Shown one piece after another: positions 25,029 through 33,684 of a stretch of 37,229 nt of DNA (position 1 is the first letter of the stretch; each line of letters opens with the position of its first letter). Made by a program: the position numbers and the translations under genes. The DNA is from an uncultured Saprospiraceae bacterium (GTDB taxonomy: Bacteria; Bacteroidota; Bacteroidia; Chitinophagales; Saprospiraceae): the NCBI GenBank assembly GCA_937921775.1, contig CAKZUK010000131.1, forward strand, positions 1-37,229, given 5' to 3'. The notes under the pieces were generated by a model. It was not told the origin of the DNA. It searched no databases and saw only the letters and a program-made list of their open reading frames with translations.

Positions 25029-26495
25029 ATGGCAAAAGAAATCACAAGTAGAGAAGAAGACTACTCCCAATGGTATTTAGACATTGTAAAAAAAGCAAAC
25101 CTGGCGCAGAACTCTGCAGTACGGGGCTGTATGGTGATCAAACCATATGGATTTAGTATTTGGGAAAAAATGCAAGGCCAGTTGGACAAAATGTTTAAAG
25201 ACACGGGGCATCAAAATGCTTATTTCCCAATTTTCATTCCTAAAAGCTTTCTGAGTAAAGAAGCACAACACGTGGATGGCTTTGCAAAAGAATGTGCAGT
25301 CGTCACGCATCACCGATTGATGAACGATCCGAATGGCGAAGGTGTCATCGTTGATCCATCTGCGAAGTTGGAGGAAGAACTAATCGTTCGACCTACTTCA
25401 GAAACAATTATTTGGAACACCTATAGGGATTGGATTAAATCTTATCGAGATTTACCATTGCTCATTAATCAATGGTGTAATGTAGTTCGTTGGGAAATGA
25501 GAACTCGTTTGTTTTTACGAACAGCGGAATTCCTTTGGCAAGAAGGCCATACAGCGCATGCAACTAAAGCAGAGGCAATTGCAGAAACAAAACAGATGCA
25601 GGAAGTGTATGCAGAGTTTGCAGAAAAATTTATGGCAGTCCCTGTTATCAGAGGTTTCAAATCTGAGAACGAACGATTCGCGGGTGCCGTAGACACCTTC
25701 ACTATCGAAGCATTGATGCAGGATGGTAAAGCATTACAAGCTGGCACCTCTCACTTTTTAGGTCAAAACTTTGCGAAAGCTTTTGATGTAAAATTCTTAG
25801 ATGAAAATCAAAAATCAGAATACGTTTGGGCTACATCGTGGGGAGTAAGTACTCGACTAATGGGTGCTTTGATTATGACGCATTCTGATGACGAAGGTTT
25901 GGTTGTTCCACCAAAACTGGCTTCAACTCAAGTGGTGATCATTCCAATTCCAAAACCTAACGAGGAGATTGACGCTGTGGTTGAAACAATCATGGTTGAG
26001 CTTAAAGCAAAAGGTATTACTGTAAAGTATGATCAAGACAAAAAGAAACGTCCTGGTTTTAAATTTGCAGAACATGAAATGCACGGCATCCCTGTTCGAA
26101 TAGCTATAGGAAAAAGAGATTTGGAAAAAGGTGTAGTGGAAGTAGCGCGAAGAGATACCAAAGAAAAAGCATCGCAAGCACTCGAAGGGATTGCAGATTA
26201 CGTTGAACAACTGTTAGTTGACATTCAAGACAACTTGTACCAACGTGCTTTGGATCACCGTGCAGCGCACACTTTCAAAGTAGATACAATGGAAGAGTTT
26301 ACTGATATTCTCGAAAACAAAGGTGGCTTCATCTATGCGCATTGGGATGGAACCGTTGAGACAGAAAAGAAGATTAAGGAATTGACTAAAGCAAGCATCC
26401 GTTGTATTCCTAATGACTGGACGGAGGAAGAAGGGAAATGTATTTTGACTGGAGCGCCTTCTAATCGTCGGGTGGTTTTTGCGAAAGCGTACTAG
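25029..26495 (+). CDS. proS: Proline--tRNA ligase (short, archaeal/eukaryotic-type)
   Basis: The protein has 488 residues. It charges tRNA-Pro with proline. The short form, without the bacterial editing insertion, has class II motifs: motif 2 in [24 protein letters not shown] (about 155-178), motif 3 with [13 protein letters not shown] (about 270-282), and R-P-T-S-E at about 121. An anticodon-binding domain follows (about 300-400). The C-terminal extension, with C-I-P and G-K-C-I-L-T-G, keeps part of the zinc-domain pattern and ends in the usual aromatic A-K-A-Y. It stands alone and ends at the terminator at 26559-26598. Confidence 0.97.
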   Translation: MAKEITSREEDYSQWYLDIVKKANLAQNSAVRGCMVIKPYGFSIWEKMQGQLDKMFKDTGHQNAYFPIFIPKSFLSKEAQHVDGFAKECAVVTHHRLMNDPNGEGVIVDPSAKLEEELIVRPTSETIIWNTYRDWIKSYRDLPLLINQWCNVVRWEMRTRLFLRTAEFLWQEGHTAHATKAEAIAETKQMQEVYAEFAEKFMAVPVIRGFKSENERFAGAVDTFTIEALMQDGKALQAGTSHFLGQNFAKAFDVKFLDENQKSEYVWATSWGVSTRLMGALIMTHSDDEGLVVPPKLASTQVVIIPIPKPNEEIDAVVETIMVELKAKGITVKYDQDKKKRPGFKFAEHEMHGIPVRIAIGKRDLEKGVVEVARRDTKEKASQALEGIADYVEQLLVDIQDNLYQRALDHRAAHTFKVDTMEEFTDILENKGGFIYAHWDGTVETEKKIKELTKASIRCIPNDWTEEEGKCILTGAPSNRRVVFAKAY

Positions 26496-26549
26496 ATGGA
26501 ATGGCAATTAAAGTTGCAGTTACAATGCACTTTGGTCTGGCCTTTTGAA

Positions 26550-26612
26550 TATAAAAGTAATCCCTCAACTGTATAAAAACGGTTGAGGGATTTTCTTTTG
26601 GCAATTGTTAAA
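26550..26612. terminator. Terminator of proS; direct-repeat copy A
   Basis: AATCCCTCAAC (26559-26569) pairs with GTTGAGGGATT (26582-26592), then TTCTTTT. Around it, 63 bp match 29205-29268 at roughly 85 percent in the same orientation. It can also serve the minus-strand gene ending at 26633. Confidence 0.88.
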
Positions 26613-26632
26613 ACATTAAATACTTACTTCTA

Positions 26633-27301
26633 CTACTCATTTAGCTCACTTGTAACATGATTCAAAAAAGGTCTTAGGTGAGGTGGATATGGAAAAATAT
26701 TAATCGATTTTGTATTTTGATATCTACCCGACTTAAATCTTAAAATTAAGGTTTCGGTTGGCGAATACTCGTCATGGTAATAATCGGTACCGCTAAAAAA
26801 TATCAACCAAATTTGTTCATCCAATGTTAGATGTGAACCCTTATTTACTATATCACCTACATTATCCTTGGTTATTATGACCTCTTTCCATTTTCCTTTA
26901 ATTCTAGCTCGCACAGAAATAGAGTCGTATGTAATATCTCTACTCAATTCAGATAAATTTTCGAGTTTTCTCTGCTTTTTTAAAAATTTTGTTGCAAAAC
27001 AAGGATGTTGACTTTTAAGCAGTATTAAATCATCATCCTTCTCAACAGTCACCAAAATAGGGCCTTTCACTTTCTTTCTTAATTTACAACCTTCATAGCG
27101 CATTTCATTACATTCATAAGTATTCTTTTCTATTAATGGCCAGGTAGCTTCGGGGATTGCGTTGTTTGAAAAATGAGTAAACGTTGAATCATTTATTACA
27201 ACTAGCCCGAATTCTTTGTTGAACCACTTTCCGTGAAAAGTATCTGATTGCTTACAGCTTGTAAAAAGTATTATTAAAAAGAGTACTGACATTAGTCGCA
27301 T
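26633..27301 (-). CDS. Small lipoprotein, partner of zincin lipoprotein (possible immunity protein)
   Basis: The protein has 222 residues from ATG 27301. The ORF opens earlier at a TTG (27313), and ATG 27292 is a further option that gives a TAATG stop-start. A short hydrophobic stretch ends in L-F-T-S-C, a lipobox, so it is probably a lipoprotein. The rest is beta-rich and Lys-rich (H-G-K-W-F-N-K-E-F-G near the start; P-Y-P-P-H-L-R-P-F near the end), and no family was recognised. It overlaps the zincin gene by 10 nt (one nt if ATG 27292 is used), so translation is coupled and the two products are likely made together. Small cell-envelope partners of toxins show this layout, but that role is inference. 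Confidence 0.7.
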   Translation of the reverse strand: MRLMSVLFLIILFTSCKQSDTFHGKWFNKEFGLVVINDSTFTHFSNNAIPEATWPLIEKNTYECNEMRYEGCKLRKKVKGPILVTVEKDDDLILLKSQHPCFATKFLKKQRKLENLSELSRDITYDSISVRARIKGKWKEVIITKDNVGDIVNKGSHLTLDEQIWLIFFSGTDYYHDEYSPTETLILRFKSGRYQNTKSINIFPYPPHLRPFLNHVTSELNE

Positions 27302-28980
27302 GATTGATCGCAATTAGTTCTTATTAAATCTATTTTATTGTCTAATTCTGTTTCTGTCATTCCTGAGTTTTGTTCAAACGCATTTGTTTCATGTAATCCC
27401 CCCCAAACAATAGCCTCATATTGGTCTAATGTGAACCCTGATGGGTAAAAATTTATTACTGCCTCTAATAATGAATCAAACCACTCATTCGCCATATATT
27501 CATGTTGCCAGTCGGATAAGCTGGGATCAGTAAGGTATAACATCATTTCTGGGAATAATTGTTCCTGCTCAGCTAGAGTATATGTAAACTGCCTTCGCAA
27601 TATCTCTGCGTGAATTGCTTCATGCAGTATAGTTTCAAGTAACTCTACTGGACAGGCTTCATTGACATAATCCTGATTGAATTGAGTTACAAAGCCTCCT
27701 CCTTGGTCTGATGTAGTAGTGGTTGCTTGAGCTGGATTTGCTGGGAAGTCTTGAACATAAAAATCAATATCATAACTCGAAGATCCAAAAAAATTAGACA
27801 ATGTAGTACACATTATGTCATTATTACTATTAAGAATAGAATTCCACACACAATTCATTTTTTCATTTGATACAAAACTCTCATCTAATCTGATGAAGTC
27901 AAAGTCACGTAAACCCTCTAAGAATGCATCCAGTCCCCCTAGTTTCTCACATTGTCCAGTTTCAATCAAATACATTGCAGCACTATTAACTGCTTCTTCA
28001 ATACTTCCACCACAAGGAAATGTTATACTCGAATTTAGCAACTCATTAATATACACTTGCGTAGACAAACCCAATTCCTCCAAACAATTTTCTTGAGGAG
28101 TGTTAGGTTCTGTATTATTATTGGAATTTGTATTCGTGTTTGTGTTTGTATTCGTGTTGCTTCCCCCATTGCCCTCATTATTAGGAGGGTAATTGTCAGG
28201 AAAAAAATTGGTAGTAGTCCCTGTAGAACCAACTGAAGTGCTAAAAAAACATTCTAAGCTTGTGGACGAACCATCATAAATCCAATCTCCTCCTGGAGAA
28301 CCATCCAGTGCTACATTTACATACCAATCAGTAATATACTCTATACACCAAAACTCCCCTCTTGAGGATCCATCATTTGTTAATTGGTTCCTTCTCAACC
28401 ATTCAGCATAATCTTGATTAAAAGTATGATCAATACTAGCTTCTAGTATGAATAAATCAAACATTGCCCCCTTCAAAAGGTCTAAATCACCTGAGAATTC
28501 ATAGGTTGCTACGATTTCATCAATTACCAATTTACTAACAAATCTTAAAGCTCTTTCATCACCCTTTTTATAAAACTTGAGTACACCACTTAGCTGACCG
28601 TTCTTAAGCATAGGAATAGAGATAAAACAAAGGTCATCTTGTTTTTTCATGAAGGAATAATTCCATTCGAAGGAGCCATAATTTTCGAGGAAATTATCTA
28701 AAAACGGCTGTGCTGCATCATCGGCTAATATTAATTCTGCTATTTCATTTAACATTTCATAAGTTGGTATAAAGTCATCCGGATCAACTTCTCCTCTTTC
28801 TTGGGCGGGAATAGAGAAATAATGATTAATATAGTTTGCTTCTAAAAGATTAAGTATAGAAATTTCTTCAGAATCTTTTGTGTCAGGAGATTGCTCTTGC
28901 GGTTCGATCTGATTTTCTTTGCCACAGGAAATGGCGATAAGTAAGGTTAATAAAATGAATACTTTTTGGAATCCTCTCAT
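27292..28980 (-). CDS. Lipoprotein with C-terminal HExxH zincin domain
   Basis: The protein has 562 residues. The signal peptide ends in a lipobox (L-I-A-I-S-C19). The N-terminal part (about 40-255) is not recognised. An N/T repeat (about 274-294) is a linker. The C-terminal domain holds E-T-I-L-H453-E-A-I-H457-A, a zincin HExxH motif, then F-P-E-M-M about 20 residues later, Q-H-E-Y-M-A (492-497), and W-G-G-L-H-E-T-N-A-F (526-535). I remember this trio from predicted zincin domains at the C-termini of Bacteroidota lipoproteins and RHS-type proteins, without an assigned family name. It may be a surface peptidase or an effector toxin, with the overlapping downstream gene as partner. Several Cys pairs suggest disulphides. 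Confidence 0.78.
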   Translation of the reverse strand: MRGFQKVFILLTLLIAISCGKENQIEPQEQSPDTKDSEEISILNLLEANYINHYFSIPAQERGEVDPDDFIPTYEMLNEIAELILADDAAQPFLDNFLENYGSFEWNYSFMKKQDDLCFISIPMLKNGQLSGVLKFYKKGDERALRFVSKLVIDEIVATYEFSGDLDLLKGAMFDLFILEASIDHTFNQDYAEWLRRNQLTNDGSSRGEFWCIEYITDWYVNVALDGSPGGDWIYDGSSTSLECFFSTSVGSTGTTTNFFPDNYPPNNEGNGGSNTNTNTNTNTNSNNNTEPNTPQENCLEELGLSTQVYINELLNSSITFPCGGSIEEAVNSAAMYLIETGQCEKLGGLDAFLEGLRDFDFIRLDESFVSNEKMNCVWNSILNSNNDIMCTTLSNFFGSSSYDIDFYVQDFPANPAQATTTTSDQGGGFVTQFNQDYVNEACPVELLETILHEAIHAEILRRQFTYTLAEQEQLFPEMMLYLTDPSLSDWQHEYMANEWFDSLLEAVINFYPSGFTLDQYEAIVWGGLHETNAFEQNSGMTETELDNKIDLIRTNCDQSCD

Positions 28981-29381
28981 GTTGTTATATTGTTAATAGA
29001 CGTTACGGAGGGCGCAATCCCAACAACATAAATAGTGCCAGTAAGGTTAAGGTTAAGGTCGATTTTTTGTGAAAAATTTTGATGAATTATTTCACGCGTA
29101 AATTTAACTACTCGTATTTTGGTTTTCTTAAAACGAAGAAAAAAATAATGCTTTTATCAACTCCATAGTCTACGTAAAGTCTCTTGCGGACTATGCTGTA
29201 GAGCTATAAAGAAAATCCCTCATCCAGTTTCATACGGTTGAGGGATTATTCTTTTGGGAATTGTTAAATATGACGACAAAAAACATATTAAAACATTTTT
29301 TATTTAGAATAAAATTTGGCTTTAAAAAATAAAAACGATATATTGTGTTTGCCATTTCGCATAAAATCAAAATATTAAACC
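28981..29381. other. 401-bp gap containing orphan terminator copy B
   Basis: It holds the presumed promoter region of the minus-strand zincin gene, a GTTAAGGTTAAGGT short repeat near 29046, a weak dyad CATAGTC/GACTATG near 29165-29195, and the terminator-like copy at 29205-29268. No gene is seen. Confidence 0.5.
29205..29268. repeat. Orphan terminator; direct-repeat copy B
   Basis: AATCCCTCATCC (29214-29225) pairs with GGTTGAGGGATT (29236-29247) with one mismatch, then ATTCTTTTGGGAATTGTTAAA. The whole 64 bp repeat copy A behind proS in the same orientation. No gene ends here on either strand, since the minus-strand gene starts at 28980 and the plus-strand gene starts at 29382. Confidence 0.75.
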
Positions 29382-29756
29382 ATGAAGACACATATTCGCG
29401 AAATATTAATCTACTACAATCCTGAGTCAAGTCCGGATCGGAAAACAGTAGCCTACGCTCAGAGCGTGGTTTCACATGTCAAAGCATACAGTTTTGAGAA
29501 AAACCCCTCCACCAGCTCAAGTTGGCAAATGATTATCAAATCATTGGATCGCCATCCCAAAGAACTAATGAATAAGGCACACCCTTATTATCAGGAGCAC
29601 ATCAAAGGACGAGAATTTAGTCGAGAAAGTTGGATTAATGTGCTTCAAAGAAACCCACAATTACTTAGAGCTCCTATCGCCATCAGAGGAGATCGAGCGA
29701 TTCTTTGCGAAAGCCCTACCGATATTTACAAGTTGGTAGAAGTAGCTAAGACATAA
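29382..29756 (+). CDS. ArsC/Spx-fold protein lacking the catalytic Cys
   Basis: The protein has 124 residues. The thioredoxin-like ArsC fold is recognised from I-Y-Y-N-P-E-S-S-P-D-R-K-T at the N-terminus and L-L-R-A-P-I-A-I-R-G-D-R-A-I-L-C-E-S-P near the end (the usual R-P-I-x-x-x-G-x-x-A block). In arsenate reductases and Spx the first motif is N-P-x-C-[SG]; here the Cys position is Ser, so classical arsenate reduction is unlikely. One Cys remains in the C-terminal block. The role is unknown; a binding or regulatory role is possible. It lies upstream of the DUF3127 gene, separated by an inverted repeat and a terminator. Confidence 0.8.
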   Translation: MKTHIREILIYYNPESSPDRKTVAYAQSVVSHVKAYSFEKNPSTSSSWQMIIKSLDRHPKELMNKAHPYYQEHIKGREFSRESWINVLQRNPQLLRAPIAIRGDRAILCESPTDIYKLVEVAKT

Positions 29757-29761
29757 AGGCT

Positions 29762-29835
29762 ATTGGCTTCCCTCAGACTCGTTTTAATAAATGCGCTCAA
29801 AGGAAGCCAATTGCCAAAAGCTAATTGCTAACAGC
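29762..29835. repeat. Inverted repeat, dispersed family 2, copy a
   Basis: ATTGGCTTCC (29762-29771) pairs with GGAAGCCAAT (29802-29811), followed by GCCAAAAGCTAATTGCTAAC. A related element with the same tail GCCAAAAGCTAA lies at 34835-34918. Confidence 0.5.
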
Positions 29836-29856
29836 AGGCAAAATAATCTTTCGGAA

Positions 29857-29895
29857 AAGGAATACGGGGTTTCTCTCGGTATTCCTTCTTTATTT
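29857..29895 (+). terminator. Hairpin terminator before the DUF3127 gene
   Basis: AAGGAATAC (29857-29865) pairs with GTATTCCTT (29879-29887) and is followed by CTTTATTTT. It ends transcripts from the ArsC-like gene. Confidence 0.75.
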
Positions 29896-29908
29896 TAAGT
29901 CTCTTTTG

Positions 29909-29916
29909 TATTTTTG
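29909..29916 (+). promoter_or_regulatory. -7 box of the DUF3127 gene
   Basis: TATTTTTG fits TAnnTTTG and lies 61 nt before the ATG, just after the terminator hairpin. No good -33 box is seen. Confidence 0.4.
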
Positions 29917-29977
29917 TAGTCCTGAATTAATCAATAGATTAATTCCACCTTTTTTTAAAACTAAAAAATTACAAACC

Positions 29978-30361
29978 ATGGCGTTTGAAGCAGAAGGAAA
30001 ATTGCACAAGAAATTTGATACCGTTCAAGTTACTGACAAATTCAAGAAAAGAGAATTTGTTATTGAAATGGAAGATGGTGCTTATTCTCAAATCGTAAAA
30101 TTCCAATTAACACAGAACAATTGTGACAAACTCGAGCCTTACAATGAAGGTGATATGATGAAAGTTACTTTCTCATTGCGTGGTCGGGAATACACAAAAG
30201 ATGATAAAACATCTTACTTCACCAACCTTGATGCCTGGAGACTTGACAAAGCTGGCGAAACGGTTGCTGCTGCTCCCCCTGCTGCTAACCAGAACTTCCC
30301 AACTGCTGAACCAACAGCAACGACTAGTTCTGAGAGCATGGACGACGATCTACCTTTCTAG
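29978..30361 (+). CDS. DUF3127 OB-fold protein with SSB-like acidic tip
   Basis: The protein has 127 residues from ATG 29978. The ORF could be read from 29825, but that would cross the terminator hairpin and the promoter box. DUF3127 is recognised from F-E-A-E-G-K-L, K-F-K-K-R-E-F-V-I-E and F-T-N-L-D-A-W-R. After an Ala/Pro/Thr-rich linker (about 96-120) the protein ends in M-D-D-D-L-P-F, the same tip that SSB uses to recruit its partners. It is probably a small single-strand nucleic acid binder related to SSB. A strong terminator follows. Confidence 0.9.
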   Translation: MAFEAEGKLHKKFDTVQVTDKFKKREFVIEMEDGAYSQIVKFQLTQNNCDKLEPYNEGDMMKVTFSLRGREYTKDDKTSYFTNLDAWRLDKAGETVAAAPPAANQNFPTAEPTATTSSESMDDDLPF

Positions 30362-30385
30362 GTTAATTTTCTCCAAACACAAGTT

Positions 30386-30430
30386 ATCCCGAATTTTGAA
30401 CTCGCTTCAAAGTTCGGGATTTCTTTTTTT
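30386..30430 (+). terminator. Terminator of the DUF3127 gene
   Basis: ATCCCGAATTTTGAA (30386-30400) pairs with TTCAAAGTTCGGGAT (30406-30420) with one wobble and is followed by a long T-run. Confidence 0.95.
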
Positions 30431-30573
30431 ACCCAGATTTGAAGGATACGCAATCATAGCACTTGCATCTCGCCCATTCTTCAAACCTTAAGTCCCTTAT
30501 TGCCTCCAAAGCTTAGAATGGGAAACTTCCCACTTACATCCTCCCACTTCCAACTTTTACTTATCTTTACGAA

Positions 30574-32502
30574 ATGGCGGATAGCATAATTGATAATAGA
30601 ATCACAGAATTACAACGACTCCTTAAGATTGAAAAGGACAAAGACTTTGAACAGTACCGTCAAAATGTACTCGAATTGTCCTTAACTGAAAAGCGTAAAA
30701 AAGGAGTTACTTGGCATCCACTCGAAATATTAAAACAAGGCTATACTTTTGGCGATCGTGCTTTCATCACTGTAAAAAGAAGTACTGCGCTAAACGAACC
30801 ACATCGATTCAGAGGTGGCGCCCCCGTTACTTTCTATTCTTTGGCAGAAGATAAATTTAGCAAAAGCGATAAGCGTTCTAAAAATGGGGTTATTCATTTT
30901 GTTGAAAGAAACAAAATGAAAATTATATTGAACGCCAAAGACCTTCCCGACTGGATCATGAATGGACAGCTAGGCGTAGATTTACTTTTTGACGAACGCA
31001 CTTACCGCGAGATGGAAAACGTTTTGGATGTTTTACACAAAACCAAAACCGGGCGGATTTCAGAATTAAAAAGTATCCTACTTGGCGGAGACCAACCTCG
31101 ATTTGGTTCCTTACCTGTCGTCCATCAACCCTATCTTAATGAGGCACAAATAATGGCCGTTCAAAAAGTGCTAGCTGCTGAAGATGTTTCCATCATTCAT
31201 GGCCCACCGGGCACTGGAAAAACAACAACTATTGTACATGCGATTAAACTTTTGTGCGAAACAGAAAAAACGGTTTTAGTAACGGCTCCCAGCAATGCGG
31301 CAGTTGATTTACTAGCTGGTCGTCTTTCTTCAAAAGGATTAAATGTCGTTCGAATTGGGAATATATCTCGAGTAGATGAATCACTCATCTCGCTCACGCT
31401 GGATGGCCGACTATCTGATCATCCCGAAAGTAAAAATATAAAGAAGGTAAAAATTGAAGCCGCAAAAATGCGTAGAGAAGCCAAACGCTTCAAACGTAAA
31501 TTTGGTGCAAAGGAGCGTGAAGATCGCAACGAAGCCTATCAGGAAGCAAAAGATTTGGAAGCTTGGGCAAAAGCGCTAGAAGATCGCATAATTTCCGAAA
31601 TACTACACAGTGCCAATGTCATTGCCTGTACCTTGGTCAATGCATCTCACAGCATGTTGGAACAAATAAAATTCAGAACGGTAGTGATCGACGAAGCAGC
31701 ACAAGCTTTGCATCCTGCTAGCTGGATTCCGATCATTCGTGCACATAGAGTTGTATTGGCTGGTGATCCTTTTCAGCTATCACCAACTGTCAAATCCAAT
31801 CAAGCCAAGCGAGAAGGATTTGGCGTTACGCTTTTAGAAGAAGCGGTTGAACGTTTTGAATCAGTTAGTTTTCTAGACACACAATATCGCATGAATGAAA
31901 AGATCATGCAGTTTTCTAACAAACAATTTTACGACAATAAATTAATTGCTTCGGAAACCGTTGCCAATTGGGAATTGGAACTTCCATTCGCCTCTCCTAT
32001 CGAGTATATTGACACCGCAGGTTGTGGCTTCATGGAAGAAATAAATCCTAAAACGGAAAGTAAATTTAATGCTGGTGAGTATTTTATTATTCGCGAGCAC
32101 TTCCTTCAATTCACCGGACAACTGGCCGAAAAAAATATGGAGCTGCCATCTATCGCCATCATCTCTCCTTATCGCGCGCAATGTATTTATATTAAAGATG
32201 AAATGGAAAAAGATGAAAAGTGCGCGGACTTCGTCCCACTAATTAGCATCGACACCATTGACTCATTTCAGGGACAAGAACGCGATGTCATTTATATATC
32301 TCTAGTTCGTTCCAATGAAAAAAGTGAAATTGGTTTCTTATCTGACTACCGCAGAATGAACGTAGCTATGACTCGTGCAAAAAAGCAACTTATTGTTATC
32401 GGTGATAGTGCTACTATCGGTAACGATAAATTCTATGGTGCCTTTATGGATTATGTGGATAAGGTAGGAGGATATCGATCTGCTTGGGAATTTATGGGCT
32501 AA
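30574..32502 (+). CDS. Superfamily 1 helicase, UPF1/IGHMBP2-like
   Basis: The protein has 642 residues. The N-terminal part (about 1-180) has a beta-barrel region typical of IGHMBP2/SMUBP2-like helicases. Helicase motifs are in order: Q motif N-E-A-Q-I-M-A-V; Walker A G-P-P-G-T-G-K-T-T-T (about 210-219); motif Ia T-A-P-S-N-A-A-V-D-L-L; Walker B V-I-D-E-A-A-Q-A (about 371-378); motif III L-A-G-D-P-F-Q-L-S-P-T; motif IV region S-P-Y-R-A-Q; motif V D-T-I-D-S-F-Q-G-Q-E-R-D; motif VI R-R-M-N-V-A-M-T-R-A-K-K. A 5'-3' DNA/RNA helicase is likely. TATCTTTA (30562-30569), a near -7 box, lies 5 nt before the ATG, so the mRNA may have almost no leader. The gene ends only 3 nt from the converging gene at 32506. 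Confidence 0.95.
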   Translation: MADSIIDNRITELQRLLKIEKDKDFEQYRQNVLELSLTEKRKKGVTWHPLEILKQGYTFGDRAFITVKRSTALNEPHRFRGGAPVTFYSLAEDKFSKSDKRSKNGVIHFVERNKMKIILNAKDLPDWIMNGQLGVDLLFDERTYREMENVLDVLHKTKTGRISELKSILLGGDQPRFGSLPVVHQPYLNEAQIMAVQKVLAAEDVSIIHGPPGTGKTTTIVHAIKLLCETEKTVLVTAPSNAAVDLLAGRLSSKGLNVVRIGNISRVDESLISLTLDGRLSDHPESKNIKKVKIEAAKMRREAKRFKRKFGAKEREDRNEAYQEAKDLEAWAKALEDRIISEILHSANVIACTLVNASHSMLEQIKFRTVVIDEAAQALHPASWIPIIRAHRVVLAGDPFQLSPTVKSNQAKREGFGVTLLEEAVERFESVSFLDTQYRMNEKIMQFSNKQFYDNKLIASETVANWELELPFASPIEYIDTAGCGFMEEINPKTESKFNAGEYFIIREHFLQFTGQLAEKNMELPSIAIISPYRAQCIYIKDEMEKDEKCADFVPLISIDTIDSFQGQERDVIYISLVRSNEKSEIGFLSDYRRMNVAMTRAKKQLIVIGDSATIGNDKFYGAFMDYVDKVGGYRSAWEFMG

Positions 32503-32505
32503 GCA

Positions 32506-33396
32506 TCAATAAAACACATACTGAAAATCCACAATCGCAAACAGCTCGTCACCAATATACGTGCGTTGGCGAATTAGTCGTCTATTCTTATAAATTTTCA
32601 CGAAGCGTTTATAGTTAGTGGTTTCAATTTGTTGCCAGAGCGTTTTATCTCCATTGTATTGGAATTCAATGAGTCGATTCGATTCATTTGGGGATTGTGA
32701 AATCATCATAATTTTTTTGATGCGGCCATCGGAAAAATAGCTATACTGGTTGCGAGTTGCTTCATCTCCGTTGACATCGAAGTAAATGACCTTTGATCTT
32801 TTCCCTGTTTTACGATCATAGGTGTAGACCATTTTCTTTGTTTCGAAACTTTTCCCTTTCCGTCTACCATCGAGAGAATACACTTTGTGAGTAGTACCTT
32901 TCAAGCTGTCTTGTTCATTATAATGATAAAGGTAGCGTTCTCGTAGAATAAATTTTTCACCTAACTCACCACCTTTCAAGAATGTCTTCTTTTCAATCAT
33001 TTGGCCTTTATCGTTTCGGTATTCAAAAATTTTGAAAACTTTACCCCGGTAATGTTCCTGACGAATACTTATGTTCTTTTTATAAGCATAGCGAATGGTG
33101 GTAGACGATTCTTCGCTACCTATTTTCTTTTCTACAAGTCGACCTTTTTCATCGTATTTCAAGCTTATCTTTTCGCCGTTTTTATCTTCTTCATTGTAAT
33201 ACCCAACTAGGTTTCCCGCTTTGTTAAAATAGCTAGTATTGGCTTTTATTACTTCCCCATCCAATTGCATCCATTCTACTATTTTATGGACTTTCTTATT
33301 TAATTCTGGGGCTTTTGAGAAGTACTGGGCGTTCGTGTTTGAGGGACTCAATACCCAAATTAGAATGACCAATATAATGTAAATATTATTTTTCAT
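32506..33396 (-). CDS. Secreted YD-like repeat protein, function unknown
   Basis: The protein has 296 residues with a signal peptide (cleavage near N-A-Q at 24). The rest is a series of beta-hairpin units such as Y-F-N-K-A-G-N-L-V-G-Y-Y, Y-D-E-K-G-R-L-V-E-K-K, Y-R-N-D-K-G-Q-M-I-E-K-K, F-D-V-N-G-D-E-A-T and Y-F-S-D-G-R-I-K-K. They resemble single YD/RHS-type or MORN-like repeats, but too loosely for a family call. It is rich in Lys. Stop codons of this gene and the helicase are 3 nt apart and convergent, with no terminator between them, so antisense overlap of the transcripts is expected. Confidence 0.7.
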   Translation of the reverse strand: MKNNIYIILVILIWVLSPSNTNAQYFSKAPELNKKVHKIVEWMQLDGEVIKANTSYFNKAGNLVGYYNEEDKNGEKISLKYDEKGRLVEKKIGSEESSTTIRYAYKKNISIRQEHYRGKVFKIFEYRNDKGQMIEKKTFLKGGELGEKFILRERYLYHYNEQDSLKGTTHKVYSLDGRRKGKSFETKKMVYTYDRKTGKRSKVIYFDVNGDEATRNQYSYFSDGRIKKIMMISQSPNESNRLIEFQYNGDKTLWQQIETTNYKRFVKIYKNRRLIRQRTYIGDELFAIVDFQYVFY

Positions 33397-33684
33397 GAGG
33401 CTGTTTTGCTGTGAATGTAGGGAGATTTCTTGAGAGTAGGAAGCGTTCAGCTCGAGATTAGCCCGCTACAATATTTGAACAGAATACTAATGGTTTGTTA
33501 AAGATGAGCATCTGTGGAGATTTCTGGGTATATTGGTGGGAAGCGTAAGTTGGAAAGTTCAAGGCTCATTTTCAAACTCAAGCCTGTCGGACCGCCAAGC
33601 GGAGCTGAGTTATCTTTAAGGCCATCTGTGTACATTGAATTTGAATTTCACATTCTCATCACAGTCAAATCAAATTTTATACAA

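Noticed and set aside
25469..26507. Antisense ORFs within proS
   Set aside because: They are shadows of the proS coding frame with no family signatures.
29825..29977. Longer DUF3127 protein from ATG 29825
   Set aside because: The extension crosses a terminator hairpin and a -7 box; family members begin near M-A-F-E-A-E-G.
30517..30534. Small dyad TGGGAA/TTCCCA before the helicase
   Set aside because: Short stem with a 2-nt loop cannot form a stable hairpin, and there is no second copy to support an operator.
33514..33684. N-terminal extension of the W-repeat protein
   Set aside because: The signal peptide begins at ATG 33685; the upstream frame is intergenic.
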